From NCBI RefSeq assembly GCF_001939115.1, contig NZ_MQTZ01000006.1, forward strand, positions 1 to 54,250: DNA of 54,250 nt, read 5' to 3'. The stretch comes from Leptolyngbya sp. 'hensonii'. Its GTDB lineage: Bacteria; Cyanobacteriota; Cyanobacteriia; GCF-001939115. Position 1 is the stretch's first letter; every line of letters starts with the position of its first letter. Below the pieces are notes generated by a model that did no database searches, was not told where the DNA came from, and was given only the letters and a program-made list of their open reading frames with translations. The position numbers were made by a program, and so were the translations under genes. This document shows, piece by piece, positions 39,987 to 50,593 of this stretch.

Positions 39987-42900
39987 ATGACTCTTCTCGC
40001 CAGCTCTCCTATTCATTTATCCCCTGAAATTTCTGGCTATACCATTGTTGAGCAACTGTATCTGGGGTCTCGAACAGCAGTCTATCGAGCGGTGCAAACA
40101 GTCCAACAGCGTCTGGTCGTGATTAAGATGCTACGGCGGGACTATCCGAGCTTCAGCGAATTGTTGCAATTTCGCAATCAATATACGATCGCCAAAAATC
40201 TCCCTATTCCTGGGATTGTCCATCCCTTGAGTTTGGAACTGCTGGGCAGTGGCTATGCCTTGGTCATGGAGGATGGGGGGGAAGTGTCTTTGGGGAAGTA
40301 CATTCAGCAGCACCCCTTAGCTCTGACGGAGGTGCTGGCAATAGGCATCCAACTGTCCAATATTCTGCATGATTTGTGTCAGCATCGGGTGGTACATAAA
40401 GACATCAAACCTGCCAATATTCTGATTCACCCAGAGTCGAAACAAGTTAAATTGATCGACTTTAGTATTGCGTCCTTGTTGCCCAAAGAAACCCAGGAGA
40501 TCCAAAGTCCTAACATTTTGGAAGGCACCCTGGCGTATCTCGCTCCGGAACAAACTGGGCGGATGAATCGCGGCATTGATTATCGTGCTGATTTCTATGC
40601 GTTAGGGGTAACCCTGTATCAACTGCTAACCGGAACCTTGCCATTTATCTCAGACGATCCATTGGAGTTAATGCATTGTCACATGGCGAAAATTCCGCTC
40701 CCTGTCCATCAGGTTAACCCTGATGTGCCTGCGATGGTGGCGACGATCGTCACAAAACTGATGGCGAAAAACGCGGAAGATCGCTATCAAAGTGCCCTGG
40801 GACTAAAACATGACTTGGAACGGTGTTTGGCCCAGTGGCAGGAAACAGGTGGAATTGCAGAGTTTGAGCCAGGACAGCGTGACTTAAGTGATCGCTTCTT
40901 GATTCCCGAAAAACTCTATGGCCGAGAAGCTGAAGTCCAGACATTATTAGCAGCCTTCGACCGAGTTGCGCGTGGCAGTTCAGAACTAATGCTGGTGGCA
41001 GGTTTTTCAGGCATTGGCAAAACGGCAGTCGTGAATGAAGTCCACAAGCCGATTGTACAGCAACGGGGTTACTTCATTAAAGGCAAGTTTGACCAGTTCA
41101 ATCGCAATATTCCGTTCTCAGCCTTTGTGCAAGCATTGCGGGATCTGATGGGACAATTGCTCTCAGAATCTGATCTGCAACTGCTGCAATGGCAAACTAA
41201 GATTTTGGCAGCCGTGGGAGAGAATGGACAAATTCTGGTAGATGTAATCCCAGAACTGGAGCAGATTATTGGCAAACAACTGGGTGCTCCAGAGCTATCA
41301 GGCAGTGCAGCACAGAACCGATTTAACTTACTATTTCAAAAGTTTATTGAGGTATTTACAACAGCAGAACATCCATTGGTGTTATTTTTGGACGATTTAC
41401 AGTGGGCAGATTTGGCTTCACTGCAATTGATCAAACTGCTGATGAATGGTAATGGCTATCTGTTGATGTTAGGGGCCTATCGCGATAATGAAGTCTCACT
41501 GACCCACCCGTTTATTTTGACGGTGGAGGAACTGAAGAAATCCAGGGCGATCGTCCATACAATTACCCTGGCCCCCTTGGCGTTTGACGATACCAATCGT
41601 CTGATCGCGGATACCTTAAATTGTTCCAGGGTAATCGCACAACCCCTGACTGAATTAATCGATCACAAAACAAAGGGCAATCCTTTTTTTACGACACAGT
41701 TTCTCAAAGTGTTGCATGAAGATGGACGAATCTGTTTCGATCATGATCGCCGCTATTGGACATGCGATATTGCCCAGGTGAGCGCACTGGCAATCACTGA
41801 TGATGTTGTGGAGTTTATGGTGTTGCAATTGCAGAAATTGCCCCTCGAAACACAACAGGTGCTAAAGTGGGCAGCCTGTATCGGTAACCAGTTTGATTTG
41901 GCGACGTTGGCGATCGTCTCGGAACAATCATCAGCCGATGCAGCAACGGCATTGTGGAAAGTATTGCAGGAAGGCTTGATTTTGCCGATCAGTCAGATCT
42001 ATAAGTTTTTTCAGGCAGAGGAATTGGAGCAGGCTGATTCACAAAGTGCAGTCAATCCGACGTATCGATTTTTGCACGATCGGGTCCAACAAGCAGCTTA
42101 TGCATTGATTCCAGAGGAACAGAAGCAACGAACTCATCTCACCATTGGGCAACTACTTTTGCAAAATACTGACGAAACCCAACAAGATGAGCGAATTTTT
42201 GAGATTGTCAATCAATTAAATTATGGTATTTCACTGATACCTTCACTTGCTCAACGTCAGCAATATACTCGGTTAAATCTAAAGGCAGGTCGCAAAGCCA
42301 AAGAATCAACCGCCTATAGTGCAGCACAGCATTACCTCGCCTATGGGATGCAGTTATTAACAGAAAGTGGTTGGGATATTGACCCTGATCTGATGCGTAA
42401 CTTATACGAGGAAGCAGCAGAGGTGGCATTGCTGAATTGTGATTTTGAGCAGATGGAAACTCTGATTCAGGTGGTGTTGGAACGCACCAGTACCTTACTT
42501 GACCAAGTGAAAGTGTATGAAGTCAGACTCCAAGCATATCAAGTACGAAATCAACAGCTTCAGGCAATTACAGTGGGGAGAGAAATCCTTCAGAAACTGG
42601 GGGTAATTTTTCCTGAGTCCATCACTCCTTGGGACATTCAACAACTGACCGAAAACACGCTGGCATCTCTGCCAAGTTGCCCGATCGCAGAGTTAGTGAA
42701 CTTCCCAGTCATGCAGGAAGCCAATGCTTTAGCTGCTTTACGGATTATGATTAGCCTTGTTCCGTCCGTTCATCAGGCGGCTCCCCATCTCTTTCCCATT
42801 ATTGCTTGTGAGGAGGTCAACTTATCGCTTAAATATGGTAACTCGCCTTTTTCTGCACCAGGATATGCAGACTTTGGAATTATTGTTAGCACAGTGTTGA

Positions 42901-45446
42901 ATAAGCTAGAAGAAGGGTATCAATTTGGCCAGCTAGCCCTTAAAATTATGGACCGATTCTCTGAACGATCGGTTCAGAGTATGGTTCAGTTTAAGGTCGC
43001 TGCGTTTAATCAATCCAATCGAGACAGTATTCAACAAGCAATCAATTTATTAAAGGAATCCTATCAGGTTGGATTACAAATGGGTGATTCAGTTCATTCA
43101 CTTGTTTCTACTTCGTTTAGATTAATGTATACCTATTTAAGTGGTGCAGAGGACTTAAATAGCTTACTAAAAGAACTCAATATTTATCAGGAAAAGTTTG
43201 CCACAAGTCAACATTTTTTGAATTGGGCACATATCCTTCGTTATTCTATTAAAAATTTTACTGAGTTTGGTCAAACTCCAAATCGTCTTGGCAGTGATGC
43301 CAGCGACGAAGCAGAATATCTATCAATACTCTGCAAAGAAAATGATGAATTAGCACTCCATTTATTTTACCTATCCAAGTTAATATTGAGCTTCTCATTT
43401 AGAGATATTTCTGCTGCAATTCAGGATGGTAATGAAGGGAAAAGATATCTTAAAGCTGGCATGGGTATGCCTTCTGCACCAGTTTATTACTACTACGATT
43501 CACTGACTCGTCTCACACTTTATCCAACGGTTGACCCCTCGCAGCAAGTAGAACTTCTCTCTCAGGTTGATGAAAATCAAGCAAAGTTAGGCATCCATGC
43601 CAATGCTGCTCCGATCAATTATCAACACAAGTACTTTCTAGTAGAAGCATTACGGTGCTCCCTTTTGGGTAACAGCTTAGAAGCGATATCCCTATATGAT
43701 CGTGCTATTGCCGAAGCCAAAGCAAATGGCTATATCCAGGAAGAGGCTCTAGCCAATGAACTTACTGCTCAGTTCTACCTGAATTGGGGTAAAGAAAAAA
43801 TTGCCCAAGATTATCTTACAAATGCCTACTACGGTTATGCTCGCTGGGGCGCGAAAGCCAAAACCCAGGACTTAGAACGCCGCTATCCCAAACTGCTCGC
43901 GTCCATTCTCCAAAAGCCGAATATTGCCATATCTACCAATGAAACCCTTTTTGCACTAGACTCAGCCACACTTCAGACTCCCGATACTCAGACTTATAAT
44001 TCTGACAGTAGCAGTATTGCTGCCGCGCTCAACCTGGCAACCATTCTGAAAGCATCCCAAACCCTCTCTAGCGAAATTCAACTCGACAAACTCCTAGCAA
44101 CCTTGCTACATACCGTGTTAGAAAATGCTGGGGCAGACAAAGGAGCATTGTTGCTAGCGCGTGAGCAGGAATGGTTTGTGGAAGCCGTTGCCACCATCGA
44201 TCAACCAGCGCGGGTAGAACCCATCGCTCTGTCCAGTAGCCCTGAGGTTCCCCACGGCTTGATTCACACCGTTAAACGGAGTTTGCAACCCGTGGTCATT
44301 GTGGACGCCACTATCCATCCTGCTCTAGCAACAGACGCCTATGTTGTGCAACAGCAACCCAAGAGTGTCCTATGCACCCCGATTCTTCATCAGGGCAAAC
44401 TAGTTGCTATTTTGTATTTGGAGAATCATGTCATCGTTGGCGCATTTACCAGCGATCGCATTGAACTATTGAACTTCCTCTGTGCCCAAGCTGCCATTTC
44501 CTTGCAAAATGCTCGCCTCTATCAACAGGCCCAGACTTATGCCCAACAGCTTGAGCATTCCCAACTGCAAATTGTGCAAAGTGAGAAAATGGCATCGCTC
44601 GGAAATCTAGTCGCAGGGGTCGCCCACGAAATTAATAATCCGATCGGCTTCCTCAATGGCAGTATCAACAATGCCAAAGACTATGTGCAAGACCTCCTCA
44701 GCTATATAGCCCTCTATCAGCAGCACCATCCCAATCCAGCAGCACCTGTGCAAGATAAAGCGGAAGATATTGACCTGGACTTTCTGATCGAAGACTTGCC
44801 CAAGCTATTGGATTCGATGCAAGGCGCGAATGATCGCATCAAAAGTATCAGCACCAGCCTGCGCATTTTTTCCCGCGCGGATACACAATACAAGGTCAGT
44901 GCTAACTTACACGAAGGCATTGAAAGTACTCTGTTGATCCTCAAATATCGGCTCAAAGCCAACGAAAATCGCCCTGCCATTCAAGTCATTCAAGACTATG
45001 GTGATTTGCCGCCCATTGAATGCTTCCCTGGACAATTAAACCAGGTGTTTATGAATATCTTGGCAAATGCGATCGATATGTTCGATGAAATGGCAAAAAA
45101 CCAGACTTTTGCTGAACTGGAAGCCAATCCTCAACAAATTATAATTCGTACATTAGTTGATTCTAACCAAGTGCAGATCCAGATTTGTGACAATGGCAAA
45201 GGTATAACCGAAGATGTGAAAGCAAAGGTTTTTGATCATTTGTTTACGACAAAAGGCGTGGGTAAAGGAACGGGATTGGGATTGGCTATTGCCCGTCAAA
45301 TTGTAGTAGAAAAACATGGTGGTCACTTAGAAGTTCGATCTGAGGTGTGTCAAGGTACCAAGTTCTGCATCCACCTGCCGATTTGTGGTGAGTCGAGTCA
45401 GCGGGACCATGTCACCATGGCCCCCTCCCCCCAGAACCGCTCGTGA
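39987..45446 (+). CDS. Trifunctional Ser/Thr kinase - ATPase - GAF - histidine kinase (HstK type)
   Basis: An 1819-residue, apparently soluble protein. The domains in order are as follows. Residues about 12-280 are a protein kinase with catalytic loop VVHKDIKPANILI (Asp139) and LIDFSIAS in place of DFG. Residues 310-480 are an AAA_16-type ATPase with P-loop GFSGIGKTAV (Lys345) and LVLFLDDLQWAD. A long helical, TPR-like region follows. Residues about 1367-1520 are a GAF domain. The C-terminus is a histidine kinase: His1547 in VAGVAHEINNPIGF, N-box FMNILANAID, CDNGKGI (Asp1735) and GKGTGLGLAIA. This is the usual cyanobacterial HstK architecture; no receiver domain is attached. It lies amid carbon-catabolism genes and may regulate them, an inference from position. 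Confidence 0.92.
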   Translation: MTLLASSPIHLSPEISGYTIVEQLYLGSRTAVYRAVQTVQQRLVVIKMLRRDYPSFSELLQFRNQYTIAKNLPIPGIVHPLSLELLGSGYALVMEDGGEVSLGKYIQQHPLALTEVLAIGIQLSNILHDLCQHRVVHKDIKPANILIHPESKQVKLIDFSIASLLPKETQEIQSPNILEGTLAYLAPEQTGRMNRGIDYRADFYALGVTLYQLLTGTLPFISDDPLELMHCHMAKIPLPVHQVNPDVPAMVATIVTKLMAKNAEDRYQSALGLKHDLERCLAQWQETGGIAEFEPGQRDLSDRFLIPEKLYGREAEVQTLLAAFDRVARGSSELMLVAGFSGIGKTAVVNEVHKPIVQQRGYFIKGKFDQFNRNIPFSAFVQALRDLMGQLLSESDLQLLQWQTKILAAVGENGQILVDVIPELEQIIGKQLGAPELSGSAAQNRFNLLFQKFIEVFTTAEHPLVLFLDDLQWADLASLQLIKLLMNGNGYLLMLGAYRDNEVSLTHPFILTVEELKKSRAIVHTITLAPLAFDDTNRLIADTLNCSRVIAQPLTELIDHKTKGNPFFTTQFLKVLHEDGRICFDHDRRYWTCDIAQVSALAITDDVVEFMVLQLQKLPLETQQVLKWAACIGNQFDLATLAIVSEQSSADAATALWKVLQEGLILPISQIYKFFQAEELEQADSQSAVNPTYRFLHDRVQQAAYALIPEEQKQRTHLTIGQLLLQNTDETQQDERIFEIVNQLNYGISLIPSLAQRQQYTRLNLKAGRKAKESTAYSAAQHYLAYGMQLLTESGWDIDPDLMRNLYEEAAEVALLNCDFEQMETLIQVVLERTSTLLDQVKVYEVRLQAYQVRNQQLQAITVGREILQKLGVIFPESITPWDIQQLTENTLASLPSCPIAELVNFPVMQEANALAALRIMISLVPSVHQAAPHLFPIIACEEVNLSLKYGNSPFSAPGYADFGIIVSTVLNKLEEGYQFGQLALKIMDRFSERSVQSMVQFKVAAFNQSNRDSIQQAINLLKESYQVGLQMGDSVHSLVSTSFRLMYTYLSGAEDLNSLLKELNIYQEKFATSQHFLNWAHILRYSIKNFTEFGQTPNRLGSDASDEAEYLSILCKENDELALHLFYLSKLILSFSFRDISAAIQDGNEGKRYLKAGMGMPSAPVYYYYDSLTRLTLYPTVDPSQQVELLSQVDENQAKLGIHANAAPINYQHKYFLVEALRCSLLGNSLEAISLYDRAIAEAKANGYIQEEALANELTAQFYLNWGKEKIAQDYLTNAYYGYARWGAKAKTQDLERRYPKLLASILQKPNIAISTNETLFALDSATLQTPDTQTYNSDSSSIAAALNLATILKASQTLSSEIQLDKLLATLLHTVLENAGADKGALLLAREQEWFVEAVATIDQPARVEPIALSSSPEVPHGLIHTVKRSLQPVVIVDATIHPALATDAYVVQQQPKSVLCTPILHQGKLVAILYLENHVIVGAFTSDRIELLNFLCAQAAISLQNARLYQQAQTYAQQLEHSQLQIVQSEKMASLGNLVAGVAHEINNPIGFLNGSINNAKDYVQDLLSYIALYQQHHPNPAAPVQDKAEDIDLDFLIEDLPKLLDSMQGANDRIKSISTSLRIFSRADTQYKVSANLHEGIESTLLILKYRLKANENRPAIQVIQDYGDLPPIECFPGQLNQVFMNILANAIDMFDEMAKNQTFAELEANPQQIIIRTLVDSNQVQIQICDNGKGITEDVKAKVFDHLFTTKGVGKGTGLGLAIARQIVVEKHGGHLEVRSEVCQGTKFCIHLPICGESSQRDHVTMAPSPQNRS

Positions 45447-45519
45447 CCGTTTTCCCATTCAGCGGCTCAACCTATCGGTCATCCCAAACACTCCCTCTGT
45501 TGGAAGTCATACAGAACCT

Positions 45520-48048
45520 TCAGTAGCTCAGCTTTAAGTCACCGTTCGTTTTTTGGCTGTACTCTGGCACGTCTACGCTGACAGCAGAAGCCTTCCAGAT
45601 GTTCTGGAGGTAATCCCGAATGGAGCGATCGCTGGAGAACTTACCCATGCGGGCCACGTTCAGAATCGACATCCGGGTCCAGTGGTCTTGATCGCGGTAT
45701 GCCTGACTTACCCGATCCTGGCATTCCACGTAGGATTGGTAATCGGCCAACAGGAGGTACTCATCCCGATAGAGCAGGGAATCGATCAGGGGCTTGAACA
45801 GGTTCCTGTCCCCATGGGAGAAGAAGCCGGAGGCAATCCGATCGATCACTCGCTTGAGTTCTGGGTTGTTGTGGTAGTAATCCCAGGGATTGTATCCAGC
45901 GGCTTTTTGGGCCTGCACTTCTGCGGCGGTCAACCCAAACAGGAAGAAGTTATCGGTTCCGACAGCTTCCCGAATTTCAATGTTGGCTCCATCCAGAGTC
46001 CCGATCGTCAGGGCTCCGTTCATCGAGAACTTCATATTACCCGTACCAGAGGCTTCCTTGCCTGCCGTAGAAATTTGCTCTGAGAGGTCAGCGGCAGGGT
46101 AGACCCGCTGGGCAAACTTAACGTTGTAGTCCTTCAGGAACACCACTTTGAGACGACCATGCATATCGGGGTCGTTGTTCACGATCTGGGCAATGGAATT
46201 GATCAACTTGATGATCAGTTTGGCCATGTAATAGCCAGGTGCTGCCTTTCCTCCAAACAGGAAGGTGCGCGGTGTACTATCCAGATTGGGATTGGCCTTG
46301 ATCCGGTTGTACAGGGTAATGATATAAAGGGCATTCAGGTGCTGTCGCTTGTATTCATGAATGCGCTTGGCCTGAATATCGAATAGGGAGTTGACATCTA
46401 CCTCAATTTGGTAGTTGGTTCGAATGTAGTTGGCTAGATCTTGCTTCACCGCTTGCTTCACCTGACGGAATTCGTTGCGGAAGCTGGCATCATGGCTGAA
46501 GTTTTCCAATTGGCGCAGTTCATCCAAATTTTTAATCCAGCTTTCGCCAATCTTGCTGGTAATCAGGTTTGTCAACCGGGGGTTGCTCAGCACCATGAAC
46601 CGGCGAGGGGTGACGCCATTGGTCACATTCGTGAACTTCCCTGGATACATCTCATAGAAATCATGCAGGGTCGTCTGTTTCAGCAATTCACTGTGGAGTT
46701 CAGCAACACCATTGATAGCAGAGCTACCCACGCAGGCAAGGTTAGCCATGCGGACATAGCGCTCACCGCTTTCATCAATGATGGACATGCGACGAATGCG
46801 ATCGAAATCATCCGGGAACCGGATCCGAACTTCATCCAAAAACCGCTGATTAATTTCGTAGATAATCTCCAGATGACGAGGTAACAGACTCCCGAACATA
46901 GGTAGGGGCCAGCGTTCCAGTGCTTCAGGGAGCAGGGTATGGTTGGTGTAGGCAAAGGTTTTGGTCGTGATCTCCCAAGCCTTTTCCCAGGTGAACCCGG
47001 AGTCATCCAACAGGAGCCGCATTAATTCAGCAACACCGATCGTGGGGTGGGTGTCATTCAACTGAATGGCATATTGCTCATGGAACCGTTCCAGGGGAAG
47101 ATTTTTCATCTTCATCATCCGAATCATGTCTTGCAAGGAACAGGAGACAAAAAAGTACTGCTGCTCCAATCGCAGTTGCTTACCCTGGTGGGATTCATCA
47201 TTGGGGTAAAGCACTTTGGTGATATTTTCACACTCGCTCTTTTCGTGAACAGCGCCAAAGTAATCGCCTTTATTGAAGGCTTCAAAATCAAAAGATTCGG
47301 GTGCTTCTGCTTTCCACAGGCGTAGGGTGTTGGCTGTATTCGTCTGGAAACCCAGGATGGGCGTGTCGTAGGGAACTCCTTTCACCACCTTGTAGGGAAC
47401 CCACCGCACATGATAGTGACCCTGCTCATCCTGGTAAGCTTCTGAGTGCCCACCGAACTTCACTTCTAATTCTGCTTCTGGGCGGGCCACTTCCCAGGGA
47501 TTCCCATAACGCAACCACTTATCGGTAATTTCGACCTGCCAGCCATCTTTGATGTCCTGGTCGAAAATGCCGTATTCGTAGCGGATGCCATAGCCGATCG
47601 CAGGGATTTCCAGCGTGGCCAGAGAGTCAACGTAGCACGCAGCAAGGCGACCCAGGCCCCCATTGCCCAATCCGGGTTCTTCTTCCTGCTCCAGCAGATC
47701 CGTCAGGCTCAGGCCAAATTCCTCCATGGCCTGCTTGACCGCATCGTAAAGTCCCAGGTTAATCAGATTATTTCCCAGGTGAGGCCCCATAAGAAACTCA
47801 GCCGACAGGTAGGCAACCATGCGGGGTGCTTTTTCCAGATAAGTCTGGGTTGTGTTCAGCCAGCGATTGAGCAAGCGATCGCGCACCGTATAGGCCAGTG
47901 CCATATAGTAGTCATTCTTCGTCGAGATTTTGGGAAACTTGGCCTGGATATAGAACAGGTTATCCAGAAATGCCCGTTTCAGTGTCTCAACATTAATCCC
48001 AGTGCGATCGTCTTCGATTTGAATAGTTCCAGGAACAGAACTGACCAT
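45520..48048 (-). CDS. glgP: Glycogen phosphorylase
   Basis: An 842-residue GT35 enzyme. The pyridoxal phosphate lysine lies in ASGTGNMKFSMNGALTIGTL, followed by DGANIEIREAVG. RIHEYKRQHLNALYIITLYN and LLEQEEEPGLGNGGLGRLAA are characteristic. It releases glucose-1-phosphate from glycogen with orthophosphate. N-terminal features are those of the standard bacterial enzyme (about 840 residues). It is followed by no clear terminator but ends 73 bases from the convergent giant-kinase gene. With pgi directly upstream (123 bases) on the same strand it links storage breakdown to glycolysis. Confidence 0.97.
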   Translation of the reverse strand: MVSSVPGTIQIEDDRTGINVETLKRAFLDNLFYIQAKFPKISTKNDYYMALAYTVRDRLLNRWLNTTQTYLEKAPRMVAYLSAEFLMGPHLGNNLINLGLYDAVKQAMEEFGLSLTDLLEQEEEPGLGNGGLGRLAACYVDSLATLEIPAIGYGIRYEYGIFDQDIKDGWQVEITDKWLRYGNPWEVARPEAELEVKFGGHSEAYQDEQGHYHVRWVPYKVVKGVPYDTPILGFQTNTANTLRLWKAEAPESFDFEAFNKGDYFGAVHEKSECENITKVLYPNDESHQGKQLRLEQQYFFVSCSLQDMIRMMKMKNLPLERFHEQYAIQLNDTHPTIGVAELMRLLLDDSGFTWEKAWEITTKTFAYTNHTLLPEALERWPLPMFGSLLPRHLEIIYEINQRFLDEVRIRFPDDFDRIRRMSIIDESGERYVRMANLACVGSSAINGVAELHSELLKQTTLHDFYEMYPGKFTNVTNGVTPRRFMVLSNPRLTNLITSKIGESWIKNLDELRQLENFSHDASFRNEFRQVKQAVKQDLANYIRTNYQIEVDVNSLFDIQAKRIHEYKRQHLNALYIITLYNRIKANPNLDSTPRTFLFGGKAAPGYYMAKLIIKLINSIAQIVNNDPDMHGRLKVVFLKDYNVKFAQRVYPAADLSEQISTAGKEASGTGNMKFSMNGALTIGTLDGANIEIREAVGTDNFFLFGLTAAEVQAQKAAGYNPWDYYHNNPELKRVIDRIASGFFSHGDRNLFKPLIDSLLYRDEYLLLADYQSYVECQDRVSQAYRDQDHWTRMSILNVARMGKFSSDRSIRDYLQNIWKASAVSVDVPEYSQKTNGDLKLSY

Positions 48049-48110
48049 AATTCAGCTTTCTCCGTATTGTTTTTTATTAGCCATTTTTTGTTGGTCATGG
48101 GTCATTTGGT

Positions 48111-48140
48111 CCCCTCCCAGGAGGGGTGGCGCGTAGCGCC
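48111..48140. repeat. Adjacent G/C-rich hairpins between glgP and pgi
   Basis: CCCCTCCCAGGAGGGG (48111-48126) and GGCGCGTAGCGCC (48128-48140) are two successive small palindromes. This kind of unit recurs widely in cyanobacterial intergenic DNA. It could stop or process the pgi transcript; no T-run supports a classic terminator. Confidence 0.6.
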
Positions 48141-48170
48141 GGGGTGGGTTTGGAGGGATGAGGCATTTGA

Positions 48171-49754
48171 CTAGTGACCCATGACTAACAGACTAGAGGG
48201 TTTAGCCCGATCTCCCTGTAAGGTCACTCCCCGCTGGTTGGCTGCCAGGTGACGCACAATTTTGTAAACCGTTTCAAGCTTGTCAGCAGCAGCAGCTTTT
48301 TCTGCTAGAGTTGCCAGGTCCAGGGGTTGGTCTGCATTTTTGAGGACAGTCAGAATCTGCCGCTGTAAATCGAGGACGGATGCGGCTGCTTTCTTGCCGG
48401 CCTCTACGCCCGGCTGGTGATAGGCATTGATGTTGACCAGCGAGGCATAGAACCCGACTGCCCGTTCATACAAAGCGATCAGGGCTCCCACGATGCGAGG
48501 ATTGACCTGTGGAATGGTGACGGTGATCGAGTCCCGATGATTTTCATACAGGGCCTGTCGGGTGCCCTGTATGAAGCCGGAGAGAAAATCGCCCGATGTG
48601 GCGTCCGGTTCCACCTCGATTGACGGACCCGATCGATCTTCCAGGACTTCAATGAAGGTGGCGAAGAAGTTGGGCACCCCTTCTCGGAGTTGTTGTACAT
48701 AGGCATGCTGGTCTGTGGAGCCTTTGTTGCCATAAACGGCAATTCCTTGATGCACCGTGTTCCCGTCCAGATCCTTTTCCTTGCCCAGGGATTCCATCAC
48801 CAACTGTTGCAGATAGCGCGAGAACAGCAACAAACTGTCCTTATAGGGCAGCATCACCATGTCTTTCTCGCCTTTGCCATTACCGGCGCAGTACCAGGCC
48901 AGGGTGAGCAGAGCTGCTGGATTCCGCCTGATCTGAGGCACACGGGTAGCCGCATCCATTTCCTTTGCCCCGGCCAGTAGCGATCGAATATCGATGCCTA
49001 ACAGGGAGGCAGATAGCAACCCAACCGCCGACATTTCTGAGGTGCGTCCTCCCACCCAATCAAACATGGGAAACTCAGCCAGCCAGCCTTCCATCCGCTC
49101 TAGCTCATCCATTTTGCTGCCAGGAACCGTAATGGCAACAGCATGGGAGGGGAAGTGTAAGCCCTGTTGCTCATAGACATGCTTCACCTCCAGCATGCCA
49201 TTTCGGGTTTCGGGGGTGCCGCCTGATTTGCTGGTAATGATGATGAGCGTGCTCTTGAGCCGATCCTGCAGCCGCTTGAGCACCCGATCAATGCCTGCAG
49301 GGTCTGTATTGTCGATGAAGTGAATGTTCATCGGGGGAAAATCGGGAGCCAGCGCCTCTGCGACAAATTCTGGCCCCAGGGCCGAACCTCCGATGCCGAT
49401 CGACAGAATATCGGTAAACCGGGAAGCTTCTGGTGGGTGAATGGTCCCACTATGCACCTTCTGAGCAAAGGCTTCGATCTCATTCAGGGTCTCCACAATC
49501 TCCTTACGGAGGTTGGCGGGTGCTCGATCGGGGTCTCGCAGCCAGTAGTGCCCCACCATCCGGTTCTCATCGGGATTGGCGATCGCACCGCCCTCCAGGG
49601 CTTCCATATCCTGAAATGCCTTGTCAAACTTTGGCTTCAGGATTTCAAGCAGGGCATCATCGAATCGCATGCGGCTCACATCCACGTACAGATCCAGACC
49701 TTCGTGGTAGTAAAGCCAATCTTCGTAGCGTTCCCAGAGGGCTTTGGTGTCCAT
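48171..49754 (-). CDS. pgi: Glucose-6-phosphate isomerase
   Basis: A 527-residue phosphoglucose isomerase of the cyanobacterial/plant type. SIS-fold phosphate-binding segments are [18 protein letters not shown] and [34 protein letters not shown] contains the catalytic His/Gln region. The C-terminus about 450-527 ([20 protein letters not shown] and following) is typical. It interconverts glucose-6- and fructose-6-phosphate. It lies between the EF-hand gene (34 bases) and glgP on the same strand. Phosphoglucomutase, needed to join GlgP to Pgi, is not in the window. Confidence 0.96.
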   Translation of the reverse strand: MDTKALWERYEDWLYYHEGLDLYVDVSRMRFDDALLEILKPKFDKAFQDMEALEGGAIANPDENRMVGHYWLRDPDRAPANLRKEIVETLNEIEAFAQKVHSGTIHPPEASRFTDILSIGIGGSALGPEFVAEALAPDFPPMNIHFIDNTDPAGIDRVLKRLQDRLKSTLIIITSKSGGTPETRNGMLEVKHVYEQQGLHFPSHAVAITVPGSKMDELERMEGWLAEFPMFDWVGGRTSEMSAVGLLSASLLGIDIRSLLAGAKEMDAATRVPQIRRNPAALLTLAWYCAGNGKGEKDMVMLPYKDSLLLFSRYLQQLVMESLGKEKDLDGNTVHQGIAVYGNKGSTDQHAYVQQLREGVPNFFATFIEVLEDRSGPSIEVEPDATSGDFLSGFIQGTRQALYENHRDSITVTIPQVNPRIVGALIALYERAVGFYASLVNINAYHQPGVEAGKKAAASVLDLQRQILTVLKNADQPLDLATLAEKAAAADKLETVYKIVRHLAANQRGVTLQGDRAKPSSLLVMGH

Positions 49755-49787
49755 ACAAACCTCGTTAACTTACAGTGGGGAGCCGGT

Positions 49788-50252
49788 TTACTGGAAGCCG
49801 ATGTGCGCGATCGCGCCCAGGTATTCGTAGTAGGTGATCTGCCCATCCCCGTTGTGATCAGCTTCACCCAGAATAGTTTTAACTTGCTCGACACTGAGCG
49901 GTAAGACCAGATGATTGGCAATGTTAATTGCCTCTTCCAGGGAAAGCAGGCCGTTCTGGTCAAGGTCTAGTTCACGGAACTTTTTCAGAATCTGGAAGGT
50001 CGGTTCAGTCGCAACCACAAACTCTTCAAACTCAATACACCCATCCTTATCCATGTCCAGTGCCTCAAAACGCTTTGTCAGGCGTTTCTTCTCCTCGGCC
50101 AGGGTAAAGTTGAGATATTCATCAATCTCGATCTTGCCATCCTGGTTCACATCCAGGTGTGTAAAGGCATTCACGATCGAGGTCAATCTTTCTTCAGGGA
50201 TTAGGGCTTGAGCGTCTGCGGATATTTCAAAGTTCAATCTGTCAACATTCAT
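49788..50252 (-). CDS. Calmodulin-like four-EF-hand protein
   Basis: About 154 residues from the ATG at 50252; a GTG 18 bases earlier has no ribosome site. Four EF-hand loops are present: DVNQDGKIEIDE, DMDKDGCIEFEE, DLDQNGLLSLEE and DHNGDGQITYYE. Each has acidic residues at positions 1, 3, 5 and 12 or conservative changes. The second position-5 residue is Asp in three loops and Asn in the third. The spacing (two pairs with a linker) is calmodulin-like, rare in bacteria but known in some cyanobacteria (sensor proteins of the CSE/CCBP type). No membrane segment. Its place just before pgi and glgP suggests Ca2+ control of sugar catabolism, untested. Confidence 0.88.
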   Translation of the reverse strand: MNVDRLNFEISADAQALIPEERLTSIVNAFTHLDVNQDGKIEIDEYLNFTLAEEKKRLTKRFEALDMDKDGCIEFEEFVVATEPTFQILKKFRELDLDQNGLLSLEEAINIANHLVLPLSVEQVKTILGEADHNGDGQITYYEYLGAIAHIGFQ

Positions 50253-50388
50253 ACATTTGCTCTCAATCACTGCTGTCAGAATAGGCTTGGGTTACTGTGT
50301 CATGACTCAAGTTGTATGGAAGCAAAATTAAGCAACAGGTTGATCAATCCTAAGGCTCCTAAAGCAGGAAAGTAGCTCTCTCTTCCTG

Positions 50389-50523
50389 CTTAGGAACGGG
50401 AATTAAATAGCCTGGATTTCTTCAGCCCCTACCCCTAACCCCAATCCCTCTCCCAAATTTGGGAGAGGGATTGGGATGAGGGCAATCAGGAGTTTGACAC
50501 TTTATTTAATTCTCATTCCTTAG
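50389..50523 (+). repeat. MITE-like element, copy C (diverged)
   Basis: It begins CTTAGGAACGGGAATTAAAT, ends with TTTAATTCTCATTCCTTAGG, and has a central CCTCTCCCAAATTTGGGAGAGG palindrome plus GCAATCAGGAGTTT shared with copy A. So it is the same element family with a different centre. It sits between the EF-hand gene and xfp. Confidence 0.65.
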
Positions 50524-50560
50524 GGTGCAAAACGGCTTGGCTGCAACTGCAATAGAAATC

Positions 50561-50585
50561 AAAAAAGGGGGATAAATTCCCCCTT
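50561..50585 (-). terminator. Rho-independent terminator of the phosphoketolase gene
   Basis: On the minus strand AAGGGGGAATTTATCCCCCTT gives a 7-bp stem followed by TTTT. It starts 9 bases after the stop codon of xfp (50594). Confidence 0.88.
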
Positions 50586-50593
50586 CCTCGTGC

